Shown: positions 8,439-17,391 of the stretch, piece by piece | Numbering within the stretch: the first letter of the stretch is position 1 | How the letters are laid out: each line of letters begins with the position of its first letter | Source: Hyphomicrobiaceae bacterium | Lineage (GTDB): Bacteria > Pseudomonadota > Alphaproteobacteria > Rhizobiales > Hyphomicrobiaceae | Reading direction: 5' to 3' | NCBI GenBank assembly: GCA_020442165.1 | Contig: JAGRKV010000029.1 | Span: 1-64,000, forward strand | DNA: 64,000 nucleotides | Program-made: the position numbers and the translations under genes | Notes under the pieces: model-generated | The model's input: only the letters and a program-made list of their open reading frames with translations | What the model was told of the DNA's origin: nothing | Database searches by the model: none

Positions 8439-8675
8439 TCAATAGCTGCCGTCCGTGGCACGGATGGGGAGCCTGCGTGACGACGTCCGATTGGCCCTCA
8501 GACGTCCTGCCGCGGGCGAGAGATCGCTGATGGTGCTTTTGGCGCTCCGCACGACATCGCGCTGGTGCAACTCGTCGAGTATCGCACCATGAGTTCGTAG
8601 AAGCTCAAGCGTCGATAGCGCCGTGACATCGATGAGTGTAATTGTTCGCTCGTGTCTCTGCCGGGACCGCGCGGG
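8439..8675 (-). pseudogene. remnant of a DUF6998-like gene behind the Mrr-like gene
   Basis: The frame of the Mrr-like gene stays open for 78 codons after its TGA (8676-8678), to a stop at 8439-8441. About 30 residues (LSTLELLRTHGAILDELHQR, then DVVRSA) look like the N-terminus of small DUF6998-type proteins often found beside restriction genes. After VVRS the similarity ends and the sequence becomes low-complexity. There is no ATG, GTG or TTG start in frame. I read it as a truncated relic, marking a rearrangement near 8.53 kb. The match is from memory of the family. The stretch 8263-8438 holds nothing I recognise. Confidence 0.35.
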
Positions 8676-9605
8676 TCACCCAACACGATCCATCAGCCAA
8701 TCGAAAAGCCCCGACTTTACCGCTATCTCAGCGAGATGATCGCCGGTCCAGAGGTGCACGCCCTCCGCTTCGCCCTTCGACAGCGCCCCGGTTGGAGAGT
8801 GGCAGACAAAGAACGTGCGGTCGTGCCCGCTCGCTTCGAAGTAAGCGATATGTTCGTCGAGAACAGCTTGGCTGGCGCGGGACTTGACCTGCACGGACGC
8901 GACTTCACCAAGAGTGGGCTGCTCAAGAACGAGGTCGACATCGGCCATCGTCTTGCCGAGCACCGAGACACGCTGCCAGCCGCCGCGGGCGAAGATGAGG
9001 TCGACCATGATCTCGAAATCGGCCCAGTGCAGCGCAGCGATCATATCCGTTGCCGACTTCGTCATGGCCTGCCGGGCGGAGGTCGCGGCTGTCACGATCG
9101 GCTCGTCCTCAGCATTAATCTTCCGGACGAGGTAATCCGCCGCTCTAACGGCACAAATTGTCCCTCTGTAGTTGGCGACCTGGGTAAGCCGCGTCGTCAG
9201 GTCGGCCATTCGCAAGGGTTTGCCTTGGATGTTCGTGCTGCGCCAACCGCCGATCATGCGCCGCATCCGCGAGGCCGACTGGGTACTATCCGGCGCTAGC
9301 CATGTCGCCTCGGGTTCGGCGAAGCCCCACCAGAGCAGACCATCCGCGAATGTGATCCAAAGGCAATCGGGCCCCAGCGTGTAGAAGTCCTGAACCTCGC
9401 GCATGGAGTCTTTGGCCTTTCCGGCCGTTTTGCGAATGCCGCCGAAGAAGGCCAGAACTCCGTCCCAGTCGCCAACGGCGCAGAGCTCGTGGGGGACCTC
9501 GTGGTAGCCGAGCTGCAGCTCTCCACGATCCAGGCTGGCGCGCGCGAAGGCCCCACCGGCACCGAGCTTGATGTAACGGACGGTCGAAGGTGAAAGTGGT
9601 GTCAT
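8676..9605 (-). CDS. Mrr-like PD-(D/E)XK restriction endonuclease
   Basis: A 309-residue protein with a unique N-terminal half (residues 1-180) and a C-terminal Mrr_cat-type nuclease. The nuclease pattern is visible as E198 (ADFEIMVDLIF), D222/D224 (KTMADVDLVL) and Q239-V-K241 (ASVQVKS), the Q-x-K variant usual in Mrr. It probably cleaves foreign or modified DNA. The N-terminal half contains VSVW-like strand and Trp-rich segments (LWITFADGLLWWGF) and may recognise DNA. It is divergent from a controller-like HTH gene, with shared palindromic boxes between them. No methyltransferase is adjacent, which suits either a modification-dependent enzyme or an orphaned system. Confidence 0.75.
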   Translation of the reverse strand: MTPLSPSTVRYIKLGAGGAFARASLDRGELQLGYHEVPHELCAVGDWDGVLAFFGGIRKTAGKAKDSMREVQDFYTLGPDCLWITFADGLLWWGFAEPEATWLAPDSTQSASRMRRMIGGWRSTNIQGKPLRMADLTTRLTQVANYRGTICAVRAADYLVRKINAEDEPIVTAATSARQAMTKSATDMIAALHWADFEIMVDLIFARGGWQRVSVLGKTMADVDLVLEQPTLGEVASVQVKSRASQAVLDEHIAYFEASGHDRTFFVCHSPTGALSKGEAEGVHLWTGDHLAEIAVKSGLFDWLMDRVG

Positions 9606-9611
9606 GGCAGC

Positions 9612-9687
9612 GTGAGACTCATAAGTATCATCCGGGAAGCGCGAGATCGCTTCCTTTGACTGTGAAGTCCAGCAAAATGAGACTCAT
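9612..9687. promoter_or_regulatory. paired C-box-like operators between Mrr-like and HTH genes
   Basis: TGAGACTCAT occurs twice in the same orientation, at 9613-9622 and 9678-9687. The second copy is the core of a perfect palindrome ATGAG-a-CTCAT (9677-9687). The first copy lies immediately upstream of the Mrr-like start codon, where its ribosome binding site would be; the second is 43 bases before the HTH start. Controller proteins of restriction systems bind such short palindromes, so the HTH product likely regulates both genes. Confidence 0.5.
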
Positions 9688-9730
9688 CGTCTGTAGATTG
9701 ATCGTCTAGGCTATCCAAACCCTTACCGGC

Positions 9731-9961
9731 ATGGACGTGCGCCGCCGGCTAGGGCTGAATCTGAGGAAACTGCGAGAGGAGCAGGGCTTCTCGCAGGAGA
9801 GCTTTGCCGACCATTGCGGCCTGCACCGGACCTACATCAGCGGCATCGAGCGCGGGGTCCGGAATCCAACCGTGGTCATCCTCGACAGGATCGCCAAGGC
9901 CCTGAAGGTGCCGGCCGGGCAGTTGCTGGAAGAGGCCAAGGGTAGCGCGCGGAAGGCCTGA
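9731..9961 (+). CDS. XRE family HTH protein, controller (C-protein)-like
   Basis: A 76-residue single-domain helix-turn-helix protein. The HTH spans about residues 8-62 (LRKLREEQGFSQESFADHCG, then LHRTYISGIERG and NPTVVILDRIAKAL). Size and sequence match the controller proteins that delay endonuclease expression in restriction-modification systems. It is divergent from the Mrr-like endonuclease, and two copies of a palindromic box lie between them. It could instead regulate the Wadjet operon 222 bases downstream in the same direction, but no box copy was found there. Confidence 0.8.
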   Translation: MDVRRRLGLNLRKLREEQGFSQESFADHCGLHRTYISGIERGVRNPTVVILDRIAKALKVPAGQLLEEAKGSARKA

Positions 9962-10182
9962 GAGACCCTACAGGCGAGCGCTGAGATCCACGTCGCCGAT
10001 CGGATTGGATTACTCGGAAAATCCCAGCCTCTTCCGGATTGGGCGAGGTCGCACCGAATTCCCGACAGGTGATCCCGAGACGTTCGACTCGGCTGTCAGT
10101 TCATGATATGTTCCTAGCCTTCGGGGCATTACGGCCGATTCGGAGCGTTCCGAAGGGTGACAAGCAGGCGAGAGGGAGCCTG

Positions 10183-11661
10183 ATGGACTACCGGCAACTT
10201 CAGTCGTTACGCGAAACACATCCCGCTTGGCGTCTCATGACTGCCTGCAATGCGGCCCTCATCGCAAGCTTCCTTCAGCGTGCGTTCGTGACACCGAACG
10301 TGCGAACGATGAGCGAATCTGCACTCGCTTCAAAGCTTGAGGACTATCTGTTTCACTTGCGCCGCATGGAGGGCGATGACGCCTACCCGCGGGAAGCGAC
10401 GATCTACCTGGAGGACTGGGCCTCCGATCGCTCCGGGTGGCTGCGCCGGTACTACGCGAGCGGCAGCGACGAGCCGCTGTACGATCTGACACCCTCCACC
10501 GAGCTAGCGCTCAGCTGGCTGCAAAGCCTCGGACCACGCACCTTCATCGGCACCGAGTCTCGGCTCATCACGATCTTCGAACTGCTGCGCCAGCTGGTCG
10601 AGGGCACCGAGACAGACGTCAAAGCGCGTATCGAGACGCTGCTGCGCCAGCGCGCTGACATTGATGCCGAGATCGCCAGGCTCCGCGAGGGTCGCATCGA
10701 CATTCTGTCCCCGGCAAGCGTGCGCGACCGCTTCGCTGAGGTTGTCGCAACCGCAAAAAGCCTTCTGGCGGATTTCCGGGCGGTCGAGCACAACTTCCGC
10801 TTGCTTGACCGTGAGGTGCGCGAGCGGATCGCTGTCGCCGACGGCGGCAAGGGCGATCTGCTGGCTGAGATCTTCGAGGCCCGGGATGCGATCTCCGAGA
10901 GCGATCAAGGCCGGAGCTTCACCGCGTTCTGGGATCTCCTGATGTCGGAGGCGCGGCAGGAGGAGCTTGAGGCCCTGCTCGCGAAGGTATTCGAGCTGGA
11001 TGCCGTCCAGAAGCTTCATCCCGATTCGCGCATTCTCAAGATCCACTACGACTGGATCGCCGCAGGTGAGGTCACGCAGAGCACCGTTGCGCAGCTTTCG
11101 GGCGAGCTGCGGCGGTACATTGACGACAAGGTCTGGCTCGAGAACCGGAGGATCATGGAGATCCTGCGTGGCATCGAGCAGTCAGCCCTGTTGATTCGGA
11201 AGACTCCGCCACTGGGGAGTGTGGCGGGGATCGACGAGCTTCAACCCCGGATCGCTCTTGGTATCGATCGCCCCTTATTCACTCCGCCGCTCAGGCCCGA
11301 CATTGATGACACGGTATCGCTCGGCGACGGTGCTGAGATTACTGCAGACGGCCTGTTCGATCGTGTCTATGTGGACAAGACGCGGCTCAGGGATTCGATC
11401 CGGCGTGCCCTCCAGCGACGGGATCAGATCTCGCTCCATGAGATCGTTGCCGCCTACCCGCTAGAGCAAGGTTTGGCGGAGCTTGTCGCATACCTTTCGA
11501 TAGCGACGGAGGAGCCCGGCGCCATCATCGACGAGGAGGCCAAGGAGTCCATCTCCTGGACCGACCGCGAGGGCTTGATACGCGAGGCGACCATGCCCCG
11601 CGTGATCTTCGGCCGAGCATCGTCCCACGGTAACAGCGTCGTTTCAGGAGGGCTGTCATGA
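10183..11661 (+). CDS. jetA: Wadjet JetA (DUF3375)
   Basis: A 492-residue protein of the DUF3375 family, the kleisin/MukF-like subunit of the type I Wadjet complex, which recognises and cuts small closed circular DNA such as plasmids. ATG at 10183 is chosen because GAGGGAG precedes it by about six bases and the family starts near a Y-R-x-L motif; the frame is open 48 codons further upstream. Central residues (about 140-260) are strongly helical and coiled-coil-like. The stop overlaps jetB by four bases, the first of three ATGA overlaps in this operon. Identification rests on the jetA-B-C-D order and sizes as well as on sequence. Confidence 0.88.
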   Translation: MDYRQLQSLRETHPAWRLMTACNAALIASFLQRAFVTPNVRTMSESALASKLEDYLFHLRRMEGDDAYPREATIYLEDWASDRSGWLRRYYASGSDEPLYDLTPSTELALSWLQSLGPRTFIGTESRLITIFELLRQLVEGTETDVKARIETLLRQRADIDAEIARLREGRIDILSPASVRDRFAEVVATAKSLLADFRAVEHNFRLLDREVRERIAVADGGKGDLLAEIFEARDAISESDQGRSFTAFWDLLMSEARQEELEALLAKVFELDAVQKLHPDSRILKIHYDWIAAGEVTQSTVAQLSGELRRYIDDKVWLENRRIMEILRGIEQSALLIRKTPPLGSVAGIDELQPRIALGIDRPLFTPPLRPDIDDTVSLGDGAEITADGLFDRVYVDKTRLRDSIRRALQRRDQISLHEIVAAYPLEQGLAELVAYLSIATEEPGAIIDEEAKESISWTDREGLIREATMPRVIFGRASSHGNSVVSGGLS

Positions 11662-12272
11662 GCGCTGACGGCAGCGACGCCCTATCTGTCGTGCTGGTCC
11701 ACCTCATGAGGGGGATCGTCGAGCGCGATAGCACCCCGCAGGTCTGGCAGACGCTGATCGAGCGGCAATCGCGCGTGCGCGACTACGTCTCCGTGATCGG
11801 CCTCGAACTCGAGGTCGACGAGGCGGAGGGATACGCATTTCTGCGACAGAAACCGTCCCGCGAAGGCGAACCGGAGCTGCCGCGACTCGTCTCCCGCCGG
11901 CAGCTCAGCTATCCCGTCAGCCTGCTGCTGGCACTTCTGCGTAAACGGCTCGCCGAGCACGACGCGGCAAGCAGCGAGCCCCGGCTAATCCTGACGACGC
12001 CGGAGATCGTGGACCTCGTGCGGTTGTTTCAGCCGGACACCGCCGACGAGGCGCGGCTCGAGGACCGCGTTGGTCGCGACATCGCAAAAGTTGTCGAGCT
12101 GGGCTTCCTTAAGACATTGAAGGGGCGCGAGGGCACCTATGAAGTGCGGCGCATCCTGCGATCGTTCGTCGATGCCCAGTGGCTCGGTGCTCTCAACGAG
12201 CGGCTTGCCGAGTATGCTGCGTATGGCCGCCACAAAGATGATCGCGACGCGCCTCGGGAGGAGGCGCCATGA
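11658..12272 (+). CDS. jetB: Wadjet JetB (DUF4194)
   Basis: A 204-residue DUF4194 protein, the MukE/KITE-like subunit that pairs with JetA on the SMC heads of the Wadjet complex. It has two winged-helix-like segments (around residues 85-150 and 150-195), with PVSLLLALLRKRLAEHD and VGRDIAKVVELGFLKTLKG characteristic. It overlaps jetA and jetC by four bases each. Cytoplasmic, acting only as part of the complex. Confidence 0.88.
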   Translation: MSADGSDALSVVLVHLMRGIVERDSTPQVWQTLIERQSRVRDYVSVIGLELEVDEAEGYAFLRQKPSREGEPELPRLVSRRQLSYPVSLLLALLRKRLAEHDAASSEPRLILTTPEIVDLVRLFQPDTADEARLEDRVGRDIAKVVELGFLKTLKGREGTYEVRRILRSFVDAQWLGALNERLAEYAAYGRHKDDRDAPREEAP

Positions 12273-15200
12273 ACGAGATGTCGCGGCTGGTCGAGCCGAC
12301 TTCAGCGCTACGGCCGACGCGGCTGCCGGGAATGCGACTCATGGCGGTCGAGGTGCTCAACTGGGGTACCTTCGACAGCCAAGTCTGGCGGCTCGACCTT
12401 AATGGTGCCAATGCCCTGCTGACCGGCGATATTGGCTCGGGCAAGTCGACGCTCGTCGATGCGATTACCACGCTGATCGTGCCAGCCCACAAGATCGCCT
12501 ACAACAAGGCCGCCGGCGCCGAGATGCGCGAGCGTGACCTGAGGTCCTACGTGCTGGGTCATTTTAAGGCCGAGCGCGGTGAGACCGGCTTGTCGGCGAA
12601 GGCGATCGGACTCAGGGTGCCGGGAAAGGCGTTCTCTGTGATCCTCGGCCGTTTCCGCAACAGCGATTTCGGCGAGGACGTGACTCTTGCGCAGGTGTTC
12701 TGGTTCCGCCAGACCACCGGCCAGCCCGAGCGCTTCTTCGTCGTCGCCCCCACCGGCCTGTCGATCAAAGAGCACTTCTCCGGCTTCGGAAATGACCCCG
12801 GCGCACTGCGCAAGCGGCTGCGCAAGTTGAAAGGCGTTGAGATCTTCGACAGTTTTCCCGGCTACGGCGCGGCCTTCCGGCGACTATTCGGTATCGCCAA
12901 CGAGCAGGCCCTCGATCTCTTCCTGCAGACCGTCTCGATGAAGCAGGTTGGCGACCTGACCGAGTTTGTGCGTAGCCACATGTTGGAGCCGTTTCCGGTC
13001 GAGGCGCGCATCGCCCAGATGCTTGCCCATTTCGCGGACCTGACAGCGGCGCACGAGGCCGTGCTCAAAGCGCGCGACCAAATCGAGCGGCTGACGCCGA
13101 TCGTGGCGGACTGCGACCGGCTCGCCGCGCTCGACCTCGAGGTCAAGAGGCTCAGGGCCTGCCGAACAGCGCTTGGGCCGTATTTCGGAGGATTGAAGTG
13201 CGATCTCCTGGACCGCCGTATTGCAGATCTCGAATCCGATCTTGTCCGGTTGGGCGAGCGCATAGCGAAGCTGAAGGTCGAGGTCGGCGAGGAGGAGCAG
13301 GCGCGCGACGCCATCAAGCAGGCGATCTACGAGAATGGTGGCAATCGCATCTCGAGCCTCGATCAAGAGATCGCGTCCAAGCGCTTGGTGCTCGATGAGC
13401 GGCGGCGGCGCGCAGATGCGTATTCTGCGCCAGCGCAGGAGCTGGGGCTTGAGGTGGCGCGCGATGCCGATCGGTTCCTCGCCAACTTGGCAGAGGTCGA
13501 ACGGCTGATAGTAGAGCTCACCTCCAGCGAGGCAGAAATCCAGAACCGCGAGGTGGAGGTCCTCGTTCCCTTCAAAAAAATCAAGGAGGCGATGGCCGGG
13601 ATCGAGGCGGAGGTTCGCTCGCTCAAGAGCCGGCGCTCGAGCATCCCGTCGCAGATGCTGGAAGTTCGCGAACGACTTTGCCGGGCCGTTGCTCTCGAAC
13701 CGCAGGACTTACCGTTTGCCGGCGAGTTGATCGAGGTTCGCGAGAATGAGGCCGCCTGGGAGGGCGCCGCGGAGCGCTTGCTCAGGCCCTTTGCCCTGTC
13801 GCTGCTCGTTCCCGAAGAACACTATGCAGCGGTCGCTCATTGGGTTGACGACACGCATCTGGCCGGCAAGCTCGTCTACTACAAGGTGCCCCGTACTGTG
13901 GCGCCAATCCGCCACCGCGCCGGTCGCGACGCCCTCTCCGAAAAGCTGCGCATCCGCGATGACAGCCCGCTTTACGCCTGGCTGGCACGGGAGATCGATG
14001 AGCGGTTCGATCATGTCTGCTGCGACAACCTCGACAGGTTCCGCCGTGAGCCCAAGGCCGTCACGCGCGCCGGCCAAATCAGGGGGCGTGGCGACAGGCA
14101 CGAGAAGGATGACCGGTCGCGCATCGACGACCGCACGCGCTACGTTCTCGGCTGGTCGAACGAGGGCAAGATCGCCGCGCTCGAGGCCGAGGGGGAACGG
14201 CTCGCAACTGAGGGACAGGCGTTTGCGATCAAGATCGAGGCGCTACGGCAAGAGCGGCGTACGGCCGGTCACCGCCTGGGCCTCGCTCGGCAGGTTGCGG
14301 CCTACCACAACTTCAGCGACCTAGATTGGACCTCGATCGCAGGCGACGTGGAGCGCCTCAACGCGGAGCGACAACAGCTTGCGGAAGGCTCGGATATCCT
14401 CAAGACGCTCAATGCCCAGCTCAGCGAGGCAGAGGCGAGGCTCGCCGAGCACCGTCAACGGTTGGAGGATGCTCAACGCAATGAGACGAGGCAGCGCGAG
14501 CGCCGCGACCGCGATGTCGAGAGCCGCTCCGCTGCGGCCGAGGCGCTCCAGTCCCTACCGGACGCTGAACGCGAGGCGGTATTCCAGACGCTCGATGAGC
14601 TGCGCGCTGAAGTGCTCGGCGAGCACAGGCTGACGATCGAGGGAGCGGACGCGCGGGAACGGGAGATGCGCGAAGCGCTCACCAACAGGATCGACTCCGA
14701 GGACAAGCGCATTCAACGCCTGCGCGACAAGATCACAGCGGCGATGCGCGACTATGCCAACAGTTATCCGATCGAGACACGGGAGGTCGATACCTCACCG
14801 GAGGCCGCCGGCGAATACCGACAAATGCTTGCCGCACTCCAATCCGACGACTTGCCGCGCTTCGAGGCCCGCTTCAAGTCCCTCCTCAACGAGAACACTA
14901 TTCGCGAAATCGCTGGCTTCCATGCTGGACTGCGCCGGGAGGAGCACGAAATCCGGGAACGCATCGGCATCATCAACGGTTCGCTGCGCGATATCGACTA
15001 CAACCCCGGTCGCTATATTGTTCTGGAGGCGGAGCGAACGGCCGATCGCGAGATCCTCGACTTTCAGCAGGATCTGCGCAAATGCACCGAGGGTTCGTTG
15101 TCGGGCTCGGACGACACAGCTTACTCGGAGGCCAAATTCCTCGAGGTCAAGCTCATCATGGAGCGCTTCCGCGGCCGCAAAGATCTGACCGAGATCGACA

Positions 15201-15664
15201 AGCGCTGGACGCGCAAGGTCACAGACGTGCGCAACTGGTTCGTATTCTCGGCATCGGAGCGATATCGGGCGGACGAAACCGAGCACGAGCATTATTCGGA
15301 TTCCGGCGGCAAATCGGGCGGCCAGAAAGAGAAGCTGGCTTACACTGTGATGGCCGCCAGCCTCGCTTACCAGTTCGGACTTGATCCACAGGCCGAGGGA
15401 TCACGGGCCTTCCATTTCGTGATGATCGACGAAGCATTCGGGCGTGGCTCTGATGAATCGGCGGATTTCGCCCTACGGCTCTTCCAGAGCCTGGGATTGC
15501 AGCTGCTGATCGCGACACCCCTACAGAAGATCCACGTCATCGAGCCCTACGTTGCGGCCGTTGGCTTTGTTCATAACGAGGACGGCAAGCGCTCGATGCT
15601 GCGTAACCTCTCGATTGAGGAGTACAAAGCCGAGCAGCAGCGTCGCGCTGGAGTGGGCGCATGA
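12269..15664 (+). CDS. jetC: Wadjet JetC (SMC-like ATPase)
   Basis: A 1131-residue SMC/MukB-like ATPase that drives DNA loop extrusion in Wadjet. Walker A GDIGSGKST is at residues 53-61. A long antiparallel coiled coil (about 290-920) is interrupted by a hinge-like region around 480-620. The C-terminal head carries the SGGKSGGQKEKL signature near residue 1012 and Walker B FHFVMIDEAFGRG near 1050. Length and architecture match type I JetC. ATG at 12269 has GGGAGGAGG just upstream and overlaps the jetB stop. All ATPase motifs are intact, so the system looks functional. Confidence 0.93.
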   Translation: MNEMSRLVEPTSALRPTRLPGMRLMAVEVLNWGTFDSQVWRLDLNGANALLTGDIGSGKSTLVDAITTLIVPAHKIAYNKAAGAEMRERDLRSYVLGHFKAERGETGLSAKAIGLRVPGKAFSVILGRFRNSDFGEDVTLAQVFWFRQTTGQPERFFVVAPTGLSIKEHFSGFGNDPGALRKRLRKLKGVEIFDSFPGYGAAFRRLFGIANEQALDLFLQTVSMKQVGDLTEFVRSHMLEPFPVEARIAQMLAHFADLTAAHEAVLKARDQIERLTPIVADCDRLAALDLEVKRLRACRTALGPYFGGLKCDLLDRRIADLESDLVRLGERIAKLKVEVGEEEQARDAIKQAIYENGGNRISSLDQEIASKRLVLDERRRRADAYSAPAQELGLEVARDADRFLANLAEVERLIVELTSSEAEIQNREVEVLVPFKKIKEAMAGIEAEVRSLKSRRSSIPSQMLEVRERLCRAVALEPQDLPFAGELIEVRENEAAWEGAAERLLRPFALSLLVPEEHYAAVAHWVDDTHLAGKLVYYKVPRTVAPIRHRAGRDALSEKLRIRDDSPLYAWLAREIDERFDHVCCDNLDRFRREPKAVTRAGQIRGRGDRHEKDDRSRIDDRTRYVLGWSNEGKIAALEAEGERLATEGQAFAIKIEALRQERRTAGHRLGLARQVAAYHNFSDLDWTSIAGDVERLNAERQQLAEGSDILKTLNAQLSEAEARLAEHRQRLEDAQRNETRQRERRDRDVESRSAAAEALQSLPDAEREAVFQTLDELRAEVLGEHRLTIEGADAREREMREALTNRIDSEDKRIQRLRDKITAAMRDYANSYPIETREVDTSPEAAGEYRQMLAALQSDDLPRFEARFKSLLNENTIREIAGFHAGLRREEHEIRERIGIINGSLRDIDYNPGRYIVLEAERTADREILDFQQDLRKCTEGSLSGSDDTAYSEAKFLEVKLIMERFRGRKDLTEIDKRWTRKVTDVRNWFVFSASERYRADETEHEHYSDSGGKSGGQKEKLAYTVMAASLAYQFGLDPQAEGSRAFHFVMIDEAFGRGSDESADFALRLFQSLGLQLLIATPLQKIHVIEPYVAAVGFVHNEDGKRSMLRNLSIEEYKAEQQRRAGVGA

Positions 15665-16875
15665 GTTGGACCACGCCGGCGGATGTCCGGGCCCAGGTCC
15701 AGAAGCAATGGGATAATGGCCGGTTGCTCCGCGATGCCGTCGGCGCTCCTGGCGGCTCGCACGAGCTTGAGACGGACAGGCTCGTCTTCCCCCTGACGCT
15801 GCGTTTGCGTGGACCCACCCCGCGCGAGCTTGCCACCCGCCACGACGAGGTCCGGGCCTGGATCAGGGAACTAGAGGCCGGTTCACGCGTCGCCGTTGGT
15901 TATGGCTACGACATCGTGTGGTCCGAGACGTCGAACCGCTTGATCGGCCGCAACCGCAGTCCCAACTCGATTATCGTTCCGACGCGGACCGACGCACTGG
16001 CCCTCATCGGCCAAGCTGAGACCACGGAGCGCTTCGCAGCCCTGGCTCAGAGCACCATCGAGCGCTTCCCCGAACTGGAGGCATGGTTCCAGCGAAGACC
16101 GCTCAGAGTTCTTGAACATGAAGACGCCTGGGAGCGGACCCTCGCAGTTCTTGACTGGTTTCGCACCAACCCGCGCTCGGGCCGCTACGTCCGCGAGATC
16201 GATGTGCCTGGCGTCGACACGAAATTCATCGAGGCACGGAAGCCTTTGCTTGCCGAGTTGCTTGATGTCGTTCTCCCCGCGGATGCGATCAATGTTTCGA
16301 GAATTGGCAGCGCCGAATTCGAGGCCCGATATGGCCTTGCGACGAAGCCTGCGCTCGTTCGGTTCCGCGTTCTCGATCCTGATCTGGCTATCCACGGCCT
16401 CACGGACCTCACGGTGCGAATCGACGAGTTGGCACGCCTGGACCTCGCTGTGGAACGCGTGCTCATTGTCGAGAACGAGATCACCGGGCTTGCATTGCCT
16501 GCGATGGCCCGCACGGCTGTTATTTTCGGCCTTGGTTATGCGGTCGGTCTTCTTCGAGAGCTCGAGTGGTTGAGGGATCAGGAGGCGCTCTACTGGGGAG
16601 ATATCGACACAAATGGCTTCGCCATGTTGGACAGGATGCGAGCGAGCCTGCCGGACGTACGATCACTGCTCATGGACCGGGACACGCTTGTAAGGCATCA
16701 AGCGCACTGGAGCACCGAGCTTACCCCTTATGTGGGAGCGCTCGATCGTCTGACGCCGACGGAAGCAAGCCTCTACGACGACCTTCGCTTCGATCGACTT
16801 GGCCGGGCCATTCGCCTCGAACAGGAGCGCATTCCATTGCGAGAAGCTGCGGCCATACTCCTGTGCCGCTCATAG
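15661..16875 (+). CDS. jetD: Wadjet JetD nuclease (DUF3322-DUF2220, Toprim)
   Basis: A 404-residue topoisomerase VI/Spo11-like nuclease subunit that cleaves the plasmid once the Wadjet motor has extruded it. The N-terminal DUF3322 part spans about residues 1-190. The C-terminal DUF2220 Toprim domain shows the metal-binding glutamates in VLIVENE (E271/E273) and the D-x-D motif in YWGDIDTNGF (D314, D316). Both motifs are intact. It overlaps jetC by four bases and closes the operon. Confidence 0.92.
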   Translation: MSWTTPADVRAQVQKQWDNGRLLRDAVGAPGGSHELETDRLVFPLTLRLRGPTPRELATRHDEVRAWIRELEAGSRVAVGYGYDIVWSETSNRLIGRNRSPNSIIVPTRTDALALIGQAETTERFAALAQSTIERFPELEAWFQRRPLRVLEHEDAWERTLAVLDWFRTNPRSGRYVREIDVPGVDTKFIEARKPLLAELLDVVLPADAINVSRIGSAEFEARYGLATKPALVRFRVLDPDLAIHGLTDLTVRIDELARLDLAVERVLIVENEITGLALPAMARTAVIFGLGYAVGLLRELEWLRDQEALYWGDIDTNGFAMLDRMRASLPDVRSLLMDRDTLVRHQAHWSTELTPYVGALDRLTPTEASLYDDLRFDRLGRAIRLEQERIPLREAAAILLCRS

Positions 16876-17047
16876 GGCCAAAGCCGAACATCGATGCACA
16901 TCGAGGCCCGCCAACCGCCAGGGGCATTGACGGAGTTGCCTCCTGAAGAGGTCGGTCTGTCCACAGGCAATGCGTCGTTGACGATTGACGTTAGGCGTAC
17001 ACGATGAGCAAGCTCCTCCCTAGCAGCGGTGAGTGGGGGGCTGCCCG

Positions 17048-17377
17048 ATGGTGCGTCGAATCGTTCATCCAGGGGATGTTCTCGCCGAAAAGCTGAGAGC
17101 GCACGGTGTGACACCGACGGAACTGGCACGCCAGATCGCCGTGCCTCCCAATCGCATCTCCCAGATCATCCACGGCAAGCGCGCCATTACCGGTGATACC
17201 GCCCTGCGGCTTGCCCACTGGTTTGGAAACGAACCCCGCTTCTGGATGGACCTTCAGGCACAGCACGAGGTTCGCATCGCCCAAGAGCAGGCTGGCGATG
17301 AGATCAATGCATTGCCGACCCGGACCGGCCTCCGGACTGCTGAACAAGTCAAATCTTCAACTAAGGGGGCCCTTTGA
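17048..17377 (+). CDS. HigA-like XRE regulator without toxin
   Basis: A 109-residue protein of the HigA/VapI addiction-module antitoxin family: VHPGDVLAEKL, then the HTH (TPTELARQIAVPPNRISQII with GKRAITGDTALRLA) and the family-typical FGNEPRFWMDLQAQHEV. HigA normally follows a HigB toxin of about 90 residues. The gap back to jetD is only 172 bases and holds no such gene. Its stop codon overlaps the TTG alternative start of the big helicase gene, so it sits at the head of that operon and is more likely its dedicated repressor than an antitoxin. ATG at 17048 follows a GGGGGG tract. Confidence 0.85.
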   Translation: MVRRIVHPGDVLAEKLRAHGVTPTELARQIAVPPNRISQIIHGKRAITGDTALRLAHWFGNEPRFWMDLQAQHEVRIAQEQAGDEINALPTRTGLRTAEQVKSSTKGAL

Positions 17378-17391
17378 GGTCATTACTTCCC

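Noticed and set aside
16876..17047. Possible HigB toxin before the HigA-like gene
   Set aside because: The gap is 172 bases, shorter than a HigB gene, and shows no toxin-like peptide in any frame.
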